Notes under the pieces: model-generated
Told to the model about the DNA's origin: nothing
What the model saw: the letters and a program-made list of their open reading frames with translations, nothing else
Database searches by the model: none
Part shown: positions 1 through 7,736 of the stretch, one piece after another
Position numbering within the stretch: position 1 is the stretch's first letter
How the letters are laid out: each line of letters opens with the position of its first letter
Translations under genes and position numbers: made by a program
DNA from: Candidatus Pacearchaeota archaeon RBG_13_36_9
GTDB lineage: Archaea; Nanobdellota; Nanobdellia; Pacearchaeales; GW2011-AR1
Direction of reading: 5' to 3'
NCBI GenBank assembly: GCA_001786395.1
Contig: MFWN01000089.1
Location: 3,795 to 16,863 of the forward strand
DNA length: 13,069 nucleotides

Positions 1-2
1 TC

Positions 3-344
3 GATTATCTGGGGATTAGGCTTTCAGCAGCAGGAATAGCAGCCTTCTTGATGTTAATAGGCTATTCTGTAGATACAGACATCTTGCTTACAACTCGCGC
101 CCTAAAGAAAAAAGAGGGTTTGCTCAACAATAGAATTTATGGGGCATTTAAAACCGGCATTTTGATGACCGGAACTGCTTTAGCAGCTGTCATCCCTGTC
201 TTATTTTTAATGGGCGGTTTGCCAGACTCTTTCAAGCAGATTTTTTTAATCCTGGCTATCGGTTTGTTTGCAGATATATTTAACACATGGCTTACCAATG
301 CGGGAATAATTAAATGGTATTGCGATAAAAAAGGCATAGACTAA
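3..344 (+). CDS. secF: Protein-export membrane protein SecF, C-terminal part (5' truncated by window)
   Basis: The frame is open from the first bases of the window, so this is the last 113 residues of a longer protein. SecF and SecD form a membrane complex that helps the Sec translocon release or pull preproteins on the outer side of the membrane. The visible part has the SecF core signature GYSVDTDILLTTR (residues about 20-32 of this fragment), which corresponds to the conserved transmembrane-4/5 region, followed by two more hydrophobic segments (about 50-70 and 77-97) and a short charged tail. The stop lies one base before the secD start, so the genes are almost certainly co-transcribed. 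The order secF then secD is the archaeal one; bacteria have secD first. The ATG at 51 and TTG at 48 are internal codons, not starts. Confidence 0.9.
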   Translation, partial: DYLGIRLSAAGIAAFLMLIGYSVDTDILLTTRALKKKEGLLNNRIYGAFKTGILMTGTALAAVIPVLFLMGGLPDSFKQIFLILAIGLFADIFNTWLTNAGIIKWYCDKKGID

Positions 345-345
345 A

Positions 346-1854
346 ATGATGAAGTTGACAATAAGAATTTGGATTTTAATTATTGCATTAGTTCTGGCTC
401 TTTTGGTAATAAAGCCCAATTTCGAGTCGGGCGTGCTTATTAAGTCAGTGGATTCCAATTCTTCAGCTTTTGAGTCTGGCTTGCGTTCCGGGCAGATAAT
501 AAAAGCCATAGACGGCCAGGAGATAACTTCAATAGAAGATTTTTCAAAAGCACTGGAAAAGTTTCCAACAGAAGAGAAAACCAAGCTGATTATTACAGCC
601 AAAGAAGGGACTTTTACTCTTTTCACTAAAGAAACTCCTCAAATAACAGTCAGTAAGATTCCTTCTACCAGCATAAAGTTCGGTTTGGATATTGCAGGAG
701 GCTCTAGGGCTTTGATAAAGCCAGAAGGGCAGCTCTCAGCTTCAGAACTAAATGACCTTATTGCAGTAACCACCGAGCGACTTAATGTATATGGCTTGAC
801 AGATATAATTATCAGGCCCACTTCTGATTTAGAGGGAAATAATTATATGCTTATTGAGATAGCAGGAGCAAATCCTTCGGAACTGGAAGAGTTAGTTGCA
901 AAGCAGGGCAAGTTTGAAGCAAAGATAGGAAATGAAACTGTATTTGTCGGAGGAAAAAAAGACATAGCTTCAGTATGCAGAAATGATGCTTCTTGCTCAG
1001 GAATCGAGGCATGTTATGCTGTTGAAGGGGGGCAGTTATGCAGATTTAGATTTGTAGTTCACTTGAGTGAGGAAGCTGCAAAAAAGCATGCAGACATAAC
1101 CTCTAAGCTAGAAGTGAACATTACAGGGGAGGGAAGATATCTCAATGAAAAGCTGGACCTTTATTTAGATGATAAATTAGTAGACTCTCTTTTTATCAGT
1201 GAGGACCTAAAAGGAAGGGTGACAACCCAAATACAGATTCAGGGCTCAGGCACCGGAGCATCGCGAGAAGACGCATTTAATGACGCTCAAAAAAGCATGC
1301 AGAAATTACAGACTGTTTTAATAACCGGCAGCCTGCCTTACAAATTGGAAATTGCTAAGTTAGATACGATTTCTCCTTCCTTAGGCAAGGAATTCACAAG
1401 AAATATCCTGACTCTGGGGTTAGTTGTTTTTATTGCAGTTTCTGTGGTGCTTTTTGTAAAATATAGAAAAGTCAAAATAACTTCTGCTGTAATCTTAACT
1501 ATGTTCTCTGAAGCATTTTTAACTCTGGGCATTGCGGCTTTAATAAGGTGGAATCTGGATGCTCCAAGCATAGCCGGGATTATTGCAGGCATGGGTACTG
1601 GAGTAAATGACCAGATAGTTATAATTGACGAGTCTGTATCCGGGGATTCTTCCAGCCTTAAAGAAAGGATAAAAAGAGCCTTGTTTATCATAGTAGGAGC
1701 TTTTTTTACAATAATTGCTGCAATGCTTCCATTATTCTGGGCAGGAGCAGGATTATTAAGGGGATTTGCATTAACCACTATTATAGGGGTCTCAGTTGGC
1801 ATCTTAATAACCCGTCCAGCTTTTGCAGATATCATAAAAATCATCTCAAGATAG
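346..1854 (+). CDS. secD: Protein-export membrane protein SecD with PDZ-like segment
   Basis: SecD is the partner of SecF in the Sec-associated export complex. An N-terminal membrane anchor (about 8-22) is followed by a large extracytoplasmic region and five hydrophobic segments (about 355-371, 379-400, 406-427, 444-467 and 470-496), the expected six-helix layout. KFGLDIAGG at 111-119 matches the conserved SecD segment after helix 1, and GTGVNDQIVIIDE (417-429) is the conserved transmembrane-4 motif. Residues about 28-95 resemble a PDZ domain (VDSNSSAFESGLRSGQIIKA and IDGQEI). The external loop carries four cysteines (211, 217, 223, 232) that could form disulfides. A second ATG at 349 is an equally possible start. 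At 502 residues the length fits archaeal SecD. No separate promoter is needed, given the one-base gap to secF. Confidence 0.92.
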   Translation: MMKLTIRIWILIIALVLALLVIKPNFESGVLIKSVDSNSSAFESGLRSGQIIKAIDGQEITSIEDFSKALEKFPTEEKTKLIITAKEGTFTLFTKETPQITVSKIPSTSIKFGLDIAGGSRALIKPEGQLSASELNDLIAVTTERLNVYGLTDIIIRPTSDLEGNNYMLIEIAGANPSELEELVAKQGKFEAKIGNETVFVGGKKDIASVCRNDASCSGIEACYAVEGGQLCRFRFVVHLSEEAAKKHADITSKLEVNITGEGRYLNEKLDLYLDDKLVDSLFISEDLKGRVTTQIQIQGSGTGASREDAFNDAQKSMQKLQTVLITGSLPYKLEIAKLDTISPSLGKEFTRNILTLGLVVFIAVSVVLFVKYRKVKITSAVILTMFSEAFLTLGIAALIRWNLDAPSIAGIIAGMGTGVNDQIVIIDESVSGDSSSLKERIKRALFIIVGAFFTIIAAMLPLFWAGAGLLRGFALTTIIGVSVGILITRPAFADIIKIISR

Positions 1855-1855
1855 T

Positions 1856-1867
1856 TATACTTAAATA
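1856..1867 (+). promoter_or_regulatory. TATA-like box for the YdjM-like gene
   Basis: TATACTTAAATA lies just after the secD stop, centred about 32 bases before the ATG at 1895. This spacing suits an archaeal box A driving a leaderless or very short-leader transcript. It is judged on composition and spacing only. Confidence 0.45.
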
Positions 1868-1894
1868 CAGCAGTCGTAAATTTAAAAAAAGAGA

Positions 1895-2341
1895 ATGTTG
1901 CCCAAAACTCATATAATACTTGGATTTTTATTTGCAGCAGCAATGTTCTTTGTGTTTCATATCCCGTTAATTTCTGCCTCTTTGATCTTCTTCTCCTCTT
2001 TTTTAATAGACTTTGACCATTATATCTATGGAGCTTATAAGAAAAAAACTCTGAGTTTTAAGAAAATATACAGTTTTTTTATAGAGCACAGGACAAAATG
2101 GAGAAGCTTATCTTACGAGCAAAAAAAGAAAAGCAAATATCCAATATTGCTCTTTCACGGGGTTGAGTTTATTTTACTGATTTTTCTTTTGTCTTTTAAG
2201 TTTAATATTTTTTACTTTATATTTTTAGGAAGCCTATTTCATATTTTTGTAGACTATATAGAAGTTCTTTCAGAAAAAGATCCATTATATGTTAAGGCAT
2301 CAGTATTATATGTATATTTTAACAACAAAAATAAGAAATAA
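1895..2341 (+). CDS. YdjM-like membrane protein, putative metal-dependent hydrolase family
   Basis: This 148-residue membrane protein resembles the YdjM/LexA-regulated inner-membrane family (PF04307-like), whose members are called putative metal-dependent hydrolases from conserved His/Asp residues. The matching pattern is an early His (H6), DFDH at 39-42 after the first hydrophobic stretch, HR at 65-66 where family members have an HR motif, H88 in LLFHG, and HIFVD at 116-120. Hydrophobic stretches lie at about 8-38, 84-100 and 103-120. The protein is very lysine-rich between helices and at the tail. The start follows a TATA-like box at the usual spacing, and the family's early His falls right behind it. 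Substrate unknown. The position between secD and a flippase suggests envelope work but does not prove it. Confidence 0.6.
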   Translation: MLPKTHIILGFLFAAAMFFVFHIPLISASLIFFSSFLIDFDHYIYGAYKKKTLSFKKIYSFFIEHRTKWRSLSYEQKKKSKYPILLFHGVEFILLIFLLSFKFNIFYFIFLGSLFHIFVDYIEVLSEKDPLYVKASVLYVYFNNKNKK

Positions 2342-2354
2342 TTAAGCTACATAA

Positions 2355-2364
2355 GTATTAAAAA
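2355..2364 (+). promoter_or_regulatory. TATA-like box for the flippase gene
   Basis: AGTATTAAAA is centred about 27 bases before the flippase ATG at 2386, in the 44-base gap after the YdjM-like gene. Spacing fits leaderless archaeal initiation. A weak GGTATA lies closer to the start but is not a convincing ribosome binding site. Confidence 0.45.
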
Positions 2365-2385
2365 CAAAAAAAAGGTATATTTGTT

Positions 2386-3927
2386 ATGGAATCTTTAAAA
2401 GAAAGCCTAGTGAGAAATTCTTTTTGGAGTTTTTTATCCTCTGTTTTTAACAGAGTTGGCGCCTTAATCTTTACGATAGTACTTACCAAATTTCTCTTGC
2501 CTGAAGGCTATGGCATTTATTCTATTGTTTTATCAGTTGCAATGATATTTTATACGTTTACAGAACTTGGAACAAATACTGCCATCTCTAGATATATTGC
2601 TTATGCGCTAGCTAAAGGCAAAAAAGAAACCTCTGCTTATTACCATTATCTGCTAAAGATAAAATTGCTGCTCGCCATTACTGCTTCCATTGCTCTTTTC
2701 CTTCTAGCCTATCCTCTTTCTTATTACTTGTTTAAGAACTCAGCTCTTTTTTTGCCTATTTTGGTATCTTCTTTTTATATTTTTATTATGGCTGTAGAAA
2801 CTTTCTATTTAAACATCTTTTATTCCCTGGAAAAATCAGAATACACAACCCTTCGTTATTCCCTAGACCAGGTATTGAGAATTACTTTGTCCATTCTTAT
2901 TTTTTATTTCATAGCAATCTCTTACAGAATCGTAGGCCTATTTGTCATGTTTGCGCTGATAACTTTATTCCTCTTATTTTTGAATTTGTTCTATTTAAAA
3001 AAGCTGCTTCCTGAAATGTTCAGGAAATCCGATATAGAGATAGACAAAAAAAGAATTCTGAAGTTTGTTAGCTCCCTAACAATAGCCAGCATTTCAAATG
3101 CCTTTTTTTCCAATATAGACGCAGTAATTCTGGGAATTTTCCTATTGCCCCAGTTCGTAGGATATTTCAGAGTTTCTTATTCGCTTGTTCTAGGAATAAC
3201 AGGCATTTTGGGATTCCCATGGATGATTCTCCTAACTTTTTTTACGAAGTTAGACAAGCCCAGAAGGTCTTCAGTTCTTACTCAGGCTCTTAGGCTTATG
3301 GCAATTATCTCTATTCCTGCTATTTTCGGCTTGATTATTCTTGGCAGGTACCTAATCCGGCTTCTTTTTGGCTATGCTTTTTTGGATGCTACTCTCTCTT
3401 TGTACTTTTTGGCCCCTTTAATTTTCCCGTCTGCTTTTATAGCAATTTTGTCTCCATTGCTGTTGGCAGAAGAAAAGTCTAAAATGTTTGCGAAGCTTAT
3501 TGTAGTAACCTCTGTGCTTAATTTGCTTTTAATTCTGCTTTTTGCCAAGCTTTTTCTCGTAATCTCGCCGTTGTGGGCAACTGCCGGAGTAGCCATTGCC
3601 ACAACCACCAGCTGGTTCTTTTACCTTTTTTCTTTTGTTTATATCTCCAAAAACCATTTAGGTGTAAAAATTTCTTTCAAGCCAGTTATTAAGCCGCTGA
3701 TATCCAGCTGTATAATGTCTTTTTTCTTGCTCTTCTCTTTAGCTTTAATAAAGAACGTGACTCTTCTATTAGGGATTTTCGAGTTTCTGCTGGGGGTATT
3801 TGTTTATCTTGTTTCTATGATATTATTGAAAGGTATTACAACAAAAGATTTAAACCTGCTCAAAATGGTATTTGGGCACAAAAAACTAACTAATCTCGAT
3901 CCAGATGATATCCACCAAAAGATTTAA
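2386..3927 (+). CDS. Wzx/MOP-type polysaccharide flippase
   Basis: This 513-residue protein of about 14 hydrophobic segments belongs to the MOP superfamily branch (RfbX/Wzx, 'polysaccharide biosynthesis protein'). These proteins flip lipid-linked oligosaccharides across the membrane. The N-terminus is typical: an amphipathic start with VRNSFWSFLSSVFNRVGALI (9-28), then LTKFLLPEGYGIYSI (34-48), the family's conserved loop after helix 1, and a 'TELGTNTAISRYIAY' helix near 59-73. A charged central loop (about 200-220) divides two halves of the fold. The tail (about 485-513) is hydrophilic. The neighbouring methyltransferases and GT9 glycosyltransferase support export of a surface glycan or N-glycan precursor. 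The 3' end carries the likely promoter of the next gene. Family call is strong; the transported glycan is unknown. Confidence 0.88.
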   Translation: MESLKESLVRNSFWSFLSSVFNRVGALIFTIVLTKFLLPEGYGIYSIVLSVAMIFYTFTELGTNTAISRYIAYALAKGKKETSAYYHYLLKIKLLLAITASIALFLLAYPLSYYLFKNSALFLPILVSSFYIFIMAVETFYLNIFYSLEKSEYTTLRYSLDQVLRITLSILIFYFIAISYRIVGLFVMFALITLFLLFLNLFYLKKLLPEMFRKSDIEIDKKRILKFVSSLTIASISNAFFSNIDAVILGIFLLPQFVGYFRVSYSLVLGITGILGFPWMILLTFFTKLDKPRRSSVLTQALRLMAIISIPAIFGLIILGRYLIRLLFGYAFLDATLSLYFLAPLIFPSAFIAILSPLLLAEEKSKMFAKLIVVTSVLNLLLILLFAKLFLVISPLWATAGVAIATTTSWFFYLFSFVYISKNHLGVKISFKPVIKPLISSCIMSFFLLFSLALIKNVTLLLGIFEFLLGVFVYLVSMILLKGITTKDLNLLKMVFGHKKLTNLDPDDIHQKI

Positions 3928-3929
3928 AT
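3922..3929 (+). promoter_or_regulatory. TATA-like box inside the flippase 3' end
   Basis: ATTTAAAT spans the flippase stop codon and is centred about 33 bases before the ATG at 3959. It supports 3959 rather than 3905 as the start of the FkbM gene. Confidence 0.4.
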
Positions 3930-3958
3930 GTCACGAATTACCAAGAGTAGAGAAGAAA

Positions 3959-4867
3959 ATGGGCAAGAATATTTTTAAGGCATTTTTAAGGAGAGCATTT
4001 AAGGGAATAGTCTTAATAGTGGGCCATAATGGGTTGAATTTGGGAGTCTATCTTGGGAAAGTAAGGCTAATAAAGAAAATTGAAACAAAACTCTCAAAGT
4101 ACATGAGGCCCGAGTTTGTGATATTTAATGGGCACAAAATTTATTTGGATGATTCAGATGCTTTAAGGCTGTCCTCTTTTGGAACAGACTATCACGAAGA
4201 AAATGAATACAAAATTTATGAAAAGTACATACGAAAAGGGGACATAGTCGTGGATGTTGGGGCTTTTATAGGTGACAATTCCCTGGATTTCGCCAGGCTT
4301 GTTGGCGATAAAGGAAAGGTTTATGCTTTTGAAGCCAGCCAGAAAAACTGGGAGTTGCTTAAAAAAAATATTGAGGCAAACAATTATAAGAATATTATAG
4401 CAGTAAATAAAGCGGTTTCAAATAAAACCGGAAAGCTCAATATGTACCACAATCCATTTAGAAGCAGCAGCGATAGAATTTACGGGAGAGACAGCTTGAA
4501 CAATCCTGTCGACTGGAAAGCAGAGGAGATAGAAGGCACAAAATTGGATGATTCTATAAAAGGAAAGGTAGATTTTCTGAAAATAGACATCGAAGGCGCT
4601 GAACCATTAGCAATCGAGGGCGCCAAGAGAATTCTAAAAGAGAATAAAAATTTAAAGATAATGATTGAGTTTTCTCCTGCGACAGTGGGCAATTTTGACA
4701 CAACTGGAGAAAAATACCTAAAAAACTTCATTAATTCCGGATTTGAGATATATAATGCTAAAGGGTTTATGGAAAACGAACGAGTGAGAATAGAAGAGAA
4801 ATCGATTAGGGAGTTTCTAGAAGACCATAAAAAAGAAGTGTTGAATCTATTTTTAATAAAAAAGTAG
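3959..4867 (+). CDS. FkbM-family SAM-dependent methyltransferase (first copy)
   Basis: FkbM-family enzymes use S-adenosylmethionine to methylate hydroxyl groups, often on sugars in glycan clusters. Numbering from the chosen ATG (302 residues), motif I is VVDVGAFIGDNS (about 97-108), the acidic strand-2 motif is FEAS (124-127), and the family hallmark FLKIDIEGAE is at about 206-215. Residues 1-60 are a basic, partly hydrophobic lead-in, common in this family. An in-frame ATG at 3905 would add 18 residues (MISTKRFKCHELPRVEKK) overlapping the flippase by 23 bases. I prefer 3959 because a TATA-like box sits at the right distance and the added residues look like read-through of flippase sequence. 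It shares family but only moderate similarity with the product at 10323. The acceptor is unknown; a glycan sugar is inferred from context. Confidence 0.85.
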   Translation: MGKNIFKAFLRRAFKGIVLIVGHNGLNLGVYLGKVRLIKKIETKLSKYMRPEFVIFNGHKIYLDDSDALRLSSFGTDYHEENEYKIYEKYIRKGDIVVDVGAFIGDNSLDFARLVGDKGKVYAFEASQKNWELLKKNIEANNYKNIIAVNKAVSNKTGKLNMYHNPFRSSSDRIYGRDSLNNPVDWKAEEIEGTKLDDSIKGKVDFLKIDIEGAEPLAIEGAKRILKENKNLKIMIEFSPATVGNFDTTGEKYLKNFINSGFEIYNAKGFMENERVRIEEKSIREFLEDHKKEVLNLFLIKK

Positions 4868-4873
4868 TCAGCA

Positions 4874-4879
4874 TTTTTT
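4874..4879 (+). terminator. Oligo-T terminator after the first FkbM gene
   Basis: A run of six T lies seven bases after the stop codon, in the 46-base gap between convergent genes. Archaeal RNA polymerase commonly terminates at such T tracts without a hairpin. The assignment rests on the tract and its position only. Confidence 0.4.
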
Positions 4880-4913
4880 ATAAGAACAGGGCGGAATGCA
4901 AATGTGCGTTTAA

Positions 4914-6200
4914 CTAGCAAGCATAATCTCTTTTTAGTCTTATGAATGTTGGGCCGTTTGAATTATATGCGTCTATTATTGCTTCTTTTGTTTCGGAGCT
5001 GTTTTTTGGGAAATACGATTTTATATTCTTAAACAATGCAGCTGTTGCAGAAGCATCTAAAGCAGCATGCGTTGGCCCGTGTTCTGGATAGTCGTCAAAG
5101 CCTACAAGCATTACCGGGACTTTTTGCTGGTCTATACATATTTTTACTTGTTCAAATGGTCTTTCTAAAATAAATGGAGTGACTGAATAAACTACTGGCC
5201 TTAAACCACTTATAGCCATTCCTGCTGCCAAACTTATCATTGATTGTTCGGTTGTGCCCATATTAATGCACCTGTTAGGAAATTTTTCCTTAAAAACCTC
5301 CAGTCCAGATTCGTAATCTCCAGTTAAAAGAATTATCTTATCATCTTTTTCTGCGATTTCAGTTATAGTTTTCCCAAAATCTTTTCTAAGGTCAATAGAC
5401 TTCTTGAACTCGATTTCACTTTTTATATCTTTACATTCTTCGCCCAGTTCTTTATAGACTTGCTCTAATTTTCCAAGTGGAAATTTTGCATGCCATTTAT
5501 CCTGCTCTTGCTCCATAAAGCTTATCCCTTTTCCTTTAATTGTATCTGCTATTATAATTGTGGGCTTTTCTTTGGTTTCTTTAGCAGCGCATAATCTATC
5601 AAATAAATCTGAATGAGAATGACCATCTGCTTGGTATACTTCTGCCCCAAAAGAATTAAGTTTTGATACTAAATTTCCTAATGATAAAATATCCTTAACT
5701 GCTCCAGAACCCTGATGTAGATTGCGGTCCACTATACCTATAAGATTGTCTAACTTATGTTGCGAAGCATATAATAGTGTTTCCCAGCCAGTCCCTTCTT
5801 GAAATTCTGCTTCGCCCAGCAGGACATAAATTTTCCCATTTTCTTTTTTAATCTTTTTTGCTAAGGCTAGTCCTGCTCCTGTTGGAAAGCCCATCCCTAA
5901 AGACCCGGTTGTACACCATATACCATTTTTAATATCAATATCCGGGTGTCCAGAAATTACAGGATTAAAACCTCTTTCTATCAGTAAAGGATACCAGGAA
6001 AAGGTTGCATGACCTTTACTTAAAATAAATATATCTTCTGGCTTTAGTATTTTTTTGTATAGGGTCACGAGAATTTCTACTGCAGATAAGGCTCCCCCAA
6101 AGTGATAACCCCCATACTGCCTTGCCAAATCAAAAGTTTCTACCCTTAATTTTCTTGACCTTTCTTCCAGTTCTTTTATCTCATTTTCCGGTAATGTCAT
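4914..6200 (-). CDS. Two-domain transketolase-like ThDP enzyme lacking the C-terminal domain
   Basis: Transketolases move two-carbon units between sugar phosphates using thiamine diphosphate. This 428-residue protein fuses the pyrophosphate-binding domain (about 1-240) to the pyrimidine-binding domain (about 270-428). Visible motifs are SKGHA (61-65), GSLGMGFPTGAGLALA (99-114), GEAEFQEG (129-136) with N160 closing the Mg-ThDP motif, TIKGKGISFME (220-230), TEQ with the cofactor-activating glutamate E318, FILERPFEQV (343-352) and GPTHAALD (375-382). Full transketolases have about 600-660 residues. Here the roughly 110-residue third domain is absent: the frame ends in TAG and the next gene is convergent. 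The first metal-binding position reads GEAE where GDGE/GDAE is usual. These traits suggest a specialised sugar-biosynthesis enzyme or a subunit needing a partner. It is divergent from the dehydrogenase gene, sharing a 97-base promoter region. Confidence 0.83.
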   Translation of the reverse strand: MTLPENEIKELEERSRKLRVETFDLARQYGGYHFGGALSAVEILVTLYKKILKPEDIFILSKGHATFSWYPLLIERGFNPVISGHPDIDIKNGIWCTTGSLGMGFPTGAGLALAKKIKKENGKIYVLLGEAEFQEGTGWETLLYASQHKLDNLIGIVDRNLHQGSGAVKDILSLGNLVSKLNSFGAEVYQADGHSHSDLFDRLCAAKETKEKPTIIIADTIKGKGISFMEQEQDKWHAKFPLGKLEQVYKELGEECKDIKSEIEFKKSIDLRKDFGKTITEIAEKDDKIILLTGDYESGLEVFKEKFPNRCINMGTTEQSMISLAAGMAISGLRPVVYSVTPFILERPFEQVKICIDQQKVPVMLVGFDDYPEHGPTHAALDASATAALFKNIKSYFPKNSSETKEAIIDAYNSNGPTFIRLKRDYAC

Positions 6201-6220
6201 ATTTTCTAAATTAAAATGCC

Positions 6221-6230
6221 TTTTTTAAGT
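6221..6230 (-). promoter_or_regulatory. TATA-like box for the transketolase-like gene
   Basis: Read on the minus strand this is ACTTAAAAAA, centred about 26 bases before the ATG at 6200. It lies in the divergent region shared with the dehydrogenase gene. Confidence 0.5.
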
Positions 6231-6268
6231 TTTATGTAGTTTAAAGATATTGCTAAAATGCATAAAGG

Positions 6269-6276
6269 TTTAAAAA
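6269..6276 (+). promoter_or_regulatory. TATA-like box for the dehydrogenase gene
   Basis: TTTAAAAA, preceded by purines (AAAGG) like a BRE element, is centred about 26 bases before the ATG at 6298. No Shine-Dalgarno sequence is seen, so a leaderless transcript is likely. Confidence 0.5.
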
Positions 6277-6297
6277 GAATATAGTTTTAAAAAGAGA

Positions 6298-6984
6298 ATG
6301 CCAAAAACAGCACTAATAACCGGCTCGAGCAAGGGCTTAGGCAGAGAGCTTGCTTTGGAATTTGCCAGAAACAAATATAATATTATAATTCATGGCAGAG
6401 AGCAAGATGCTTTAAAAGAAGTTGAAATAATTGCAGGAAAAGAGGGAGTTAATGTTTTTACTGTTGTTGGAGATATTACTCAGGAATCGACTATTAATGC
6501 TTTGGCAGAAGAGGCAAAAACAAGAAATATAAGTATATTGGCGAACAATGCGGGAATTTACCTGAATAAGCCTGCAGAAGAAATGACCATGGAAGAACTG
6601 AGAACAGTTATGGAAGTTAATTTTTTTGCTCATGTTTGTTTGACTAAAAAAATTTTGCCAGTTTTTCTGAGCAAAGGAAGAGGATTCATCGTCAATATAA
6701 ACTCGCTTGCAGGAAAGCAGGGAGGGTTGGGAGAATCTGCCTATGCAGCAAGCAAACACTCTTTAAGAGGCTTTTTTGATTCTTTAAGATATGAGGTAAC
6801 AAAAAAGGGAGTAAGAATCCTGGATGTTTATTCAGGGGCCATGCAGACTCAGATGACTAAAGCCAGGGAAACTTATCCTCTTTTAATGAAGCCAGAAGAG
6901 GTTGCAGAGGTGATAGTCAAAAACTGTGTGGAATACTCAAGCTTAAATCCTACTGAGATTCATATTGGAAGAATAAAGTATTAA
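6298..6984 (+). CDS. Classical short-chain dehydrogenase/reductase
   Basis: This 228-residue Rossmann-fold oxidoreductase belongs to the classical SDR family and uses NAD(P)H to interconvert carbonyl and hydroxyl groups. The cofactor motif TGSSKGLG is at 8-15, HGR at 32-34 ends strand 2 and suggests NADP(H), NNAG is at 83-86, and the catalytic residues are S136, Y149 and K153 (INS ... YAASK). It is slightly shorter than the usual 240-250 residues, with a compact C-terminus. It is not an extended SDR, so it is not an obvious HldD-type epimerase. Between the transketolase-like and RfaE2-like genes it may reduce a keto-sugar phosphate; that substrate is a guess. The stop lies six bases from the end of the convergent kinase gene. 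Confidence 0.88.
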   Translation: MPKTALITGSSKGLGRELALEFARNKYNIIIHGREQDALKEVEIIAGKEGVNVFTVVGDITQESTINALAEEAKTRNISILANNAGIYLNKPAEEMTMEELRTVMEVNFFAHVCLTKKILPVFLSKGRGFIVNINSLAGKQGGLGESAYAASKHSLRGFFDSLRYEVTKKGVRILDVYSGAMQTQMTKARETYPLLMKPEEVAEVIVKNCVEYSSLNPTEIHIGRIKY

Positions 6985-6990
6985 CCCTCA

Positions 6991-7638
6991 TTAAAAATTT
7001 AAGGATCTTTCATCGCGCATTAAATATCCCATAGCTCTCTCGGTATTTTCTTTAAGAGACTTGGAAGTATCAACTACAAGGTTTCCTGGGAAATCTTCAT
7101 CGAGGTTTGATGGAAGCCAGTTCTGGTTAGACATGTATTTTTGAAGTGCTTCTTCGCTTGCCAATTTTTCTGCATCCCTGGGCGCATTTCTTACTTTAAG
7201 CCTTTTTGCAATTGTTTCAAGAGGGGCATAACAAAAAAGCATTTTTCTTCTGAACTTTCCAAAACCTTTTTCTTCAAGGTAAGGAAATGCCACTCTTTGA
7301 AAATATCCATTTTTTATTCCTCCTGTATAATTCCCCTCAATAAACGGGCTTAGTCCTCTGGAGAGATTAGTTATCCCGAGGTCAAGAAGAGAATAATAAA
7401 TTTGGTCTCTAAGATGAGTCTTATAAAATTCACTGGCCATGTCAATCCTGAGTCCAGATAATGTTCCCCGCTCTCCAGGAAGGTGGCTTCTTAACATAGG
7501 GTCACCTACAGCATCTTTGAGTACAAAGCATACACTGCTAATTCTGAGGGCTAGTCCGTCTATTAAAGTTGTTTTTCCAATTCCAGGACCTCCTGCAACA
7601 AAAATTAAAGTTGGCTGCGGCAATTGAACTTTATTCAT
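6991..7638 (-). CDS. P-loop (AAA_33/zeta-type) small-molecule kinase, copy 1
   Basis: This 215-residue P-loop protein looks like the compact kinase group containing zeta toxins, chloramphenicol phosphotransferase, polynucleotide kinase and PSTK. Walker A is GGPGIGKTT (16-24). Further conserved pieces are KDAVGDPMLR (41-50), a helix ending in DQIYYSLLDLGITNL (78-92), EGNY (101-104), GYFQR (111-115) and an arginine-rich lid segment KRLKVRNAPRDAEKL (145-159). The same pieces recur in the product at 8224-8856, so the two are paralogues flanking the RfaE2-like gene. No antitoxin-like small gene is seen nearby, which argues against a toxin role. A sugar- or nucleotide-phosphorylating role in the pathway is inferred from position only. 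The start agrees with the paralogue's N-terminus and with a TATA-like box. Confidence 0.75.
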   Translation of the reverse strand: MNKVQLPQPTLIFVAGGPGIGKTTLIDGLALRISSVCFVLKDAVGDPMLRSHLPGERGTLSGLRIDMASEFYKTHLRDQIYYSLLDLGITNLSRGLSPFIEGNYTGGIKNGYFQRVAFPYLEEKGFGKFRRKMLFCYAPLETIAKRLKVRNAPRDAEKLASEEALQKYMSNQNWLPSNLDEDFPGNLVVDTSKSLKENTERAMGYLMRDERSLNF

Positions 7639-7659
7639 TATATGCCTTGTTAAAAATTA

Positions 7660-7670
7660 TTTTTAAGCTT
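7660..7670 (-). promoter_or_regulatory. TATA-like box for kinase copy 1
   Basis: Read on the minus strand, AAGCTTAAAAA is centred about 26 bases before the ATG at 7638, within the 98-base divergent region shared with the RfaE2-like gene. Confidence 0.45.
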
Positions 7671-7690
7671 TTATGTTAAAAAAAGAATAT

Positions 7691-7707
7691 ATTTAAATGA
7701 TATAATA
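7691..7707 (+). promoter_or_regulatory. AT-rich promoter region for the RfaE2-like gene
   Basis: ATTTAAAT (7691-7698) and GATATAATA (7699-7707) are two overlapping TATA candidates. The second is centred about 34 bases before the ATG at 7737. Which one is used cannot be decided from the sequence. Confidence 0.4.
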
Positions 7708-7736
7708 TTCACAATATCAACAGTATCTTGTTTTAA

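Noticed and set aside
246..626. Minus-strand open frame opposite secF-secD
   Set aside because: It overlaps two conserved genes in antisense and has no recognisable motifs.
1338..1943. Minus-strand open frame of about 200 codons opposite the secD 3' end
   Set aside because: It lies almost fully antisense to the well-supported secD transmembrane region, shows no recognisable domain, and arises from the third-position pattern of the real gene.
3905..3958. Longer N-terminus for the first FkbM methyltransferase
   Set aside because: It would overlap the flippase and adds 18 non-family residues; the ATG at 3959 has a TATA-like box at the usual distance.
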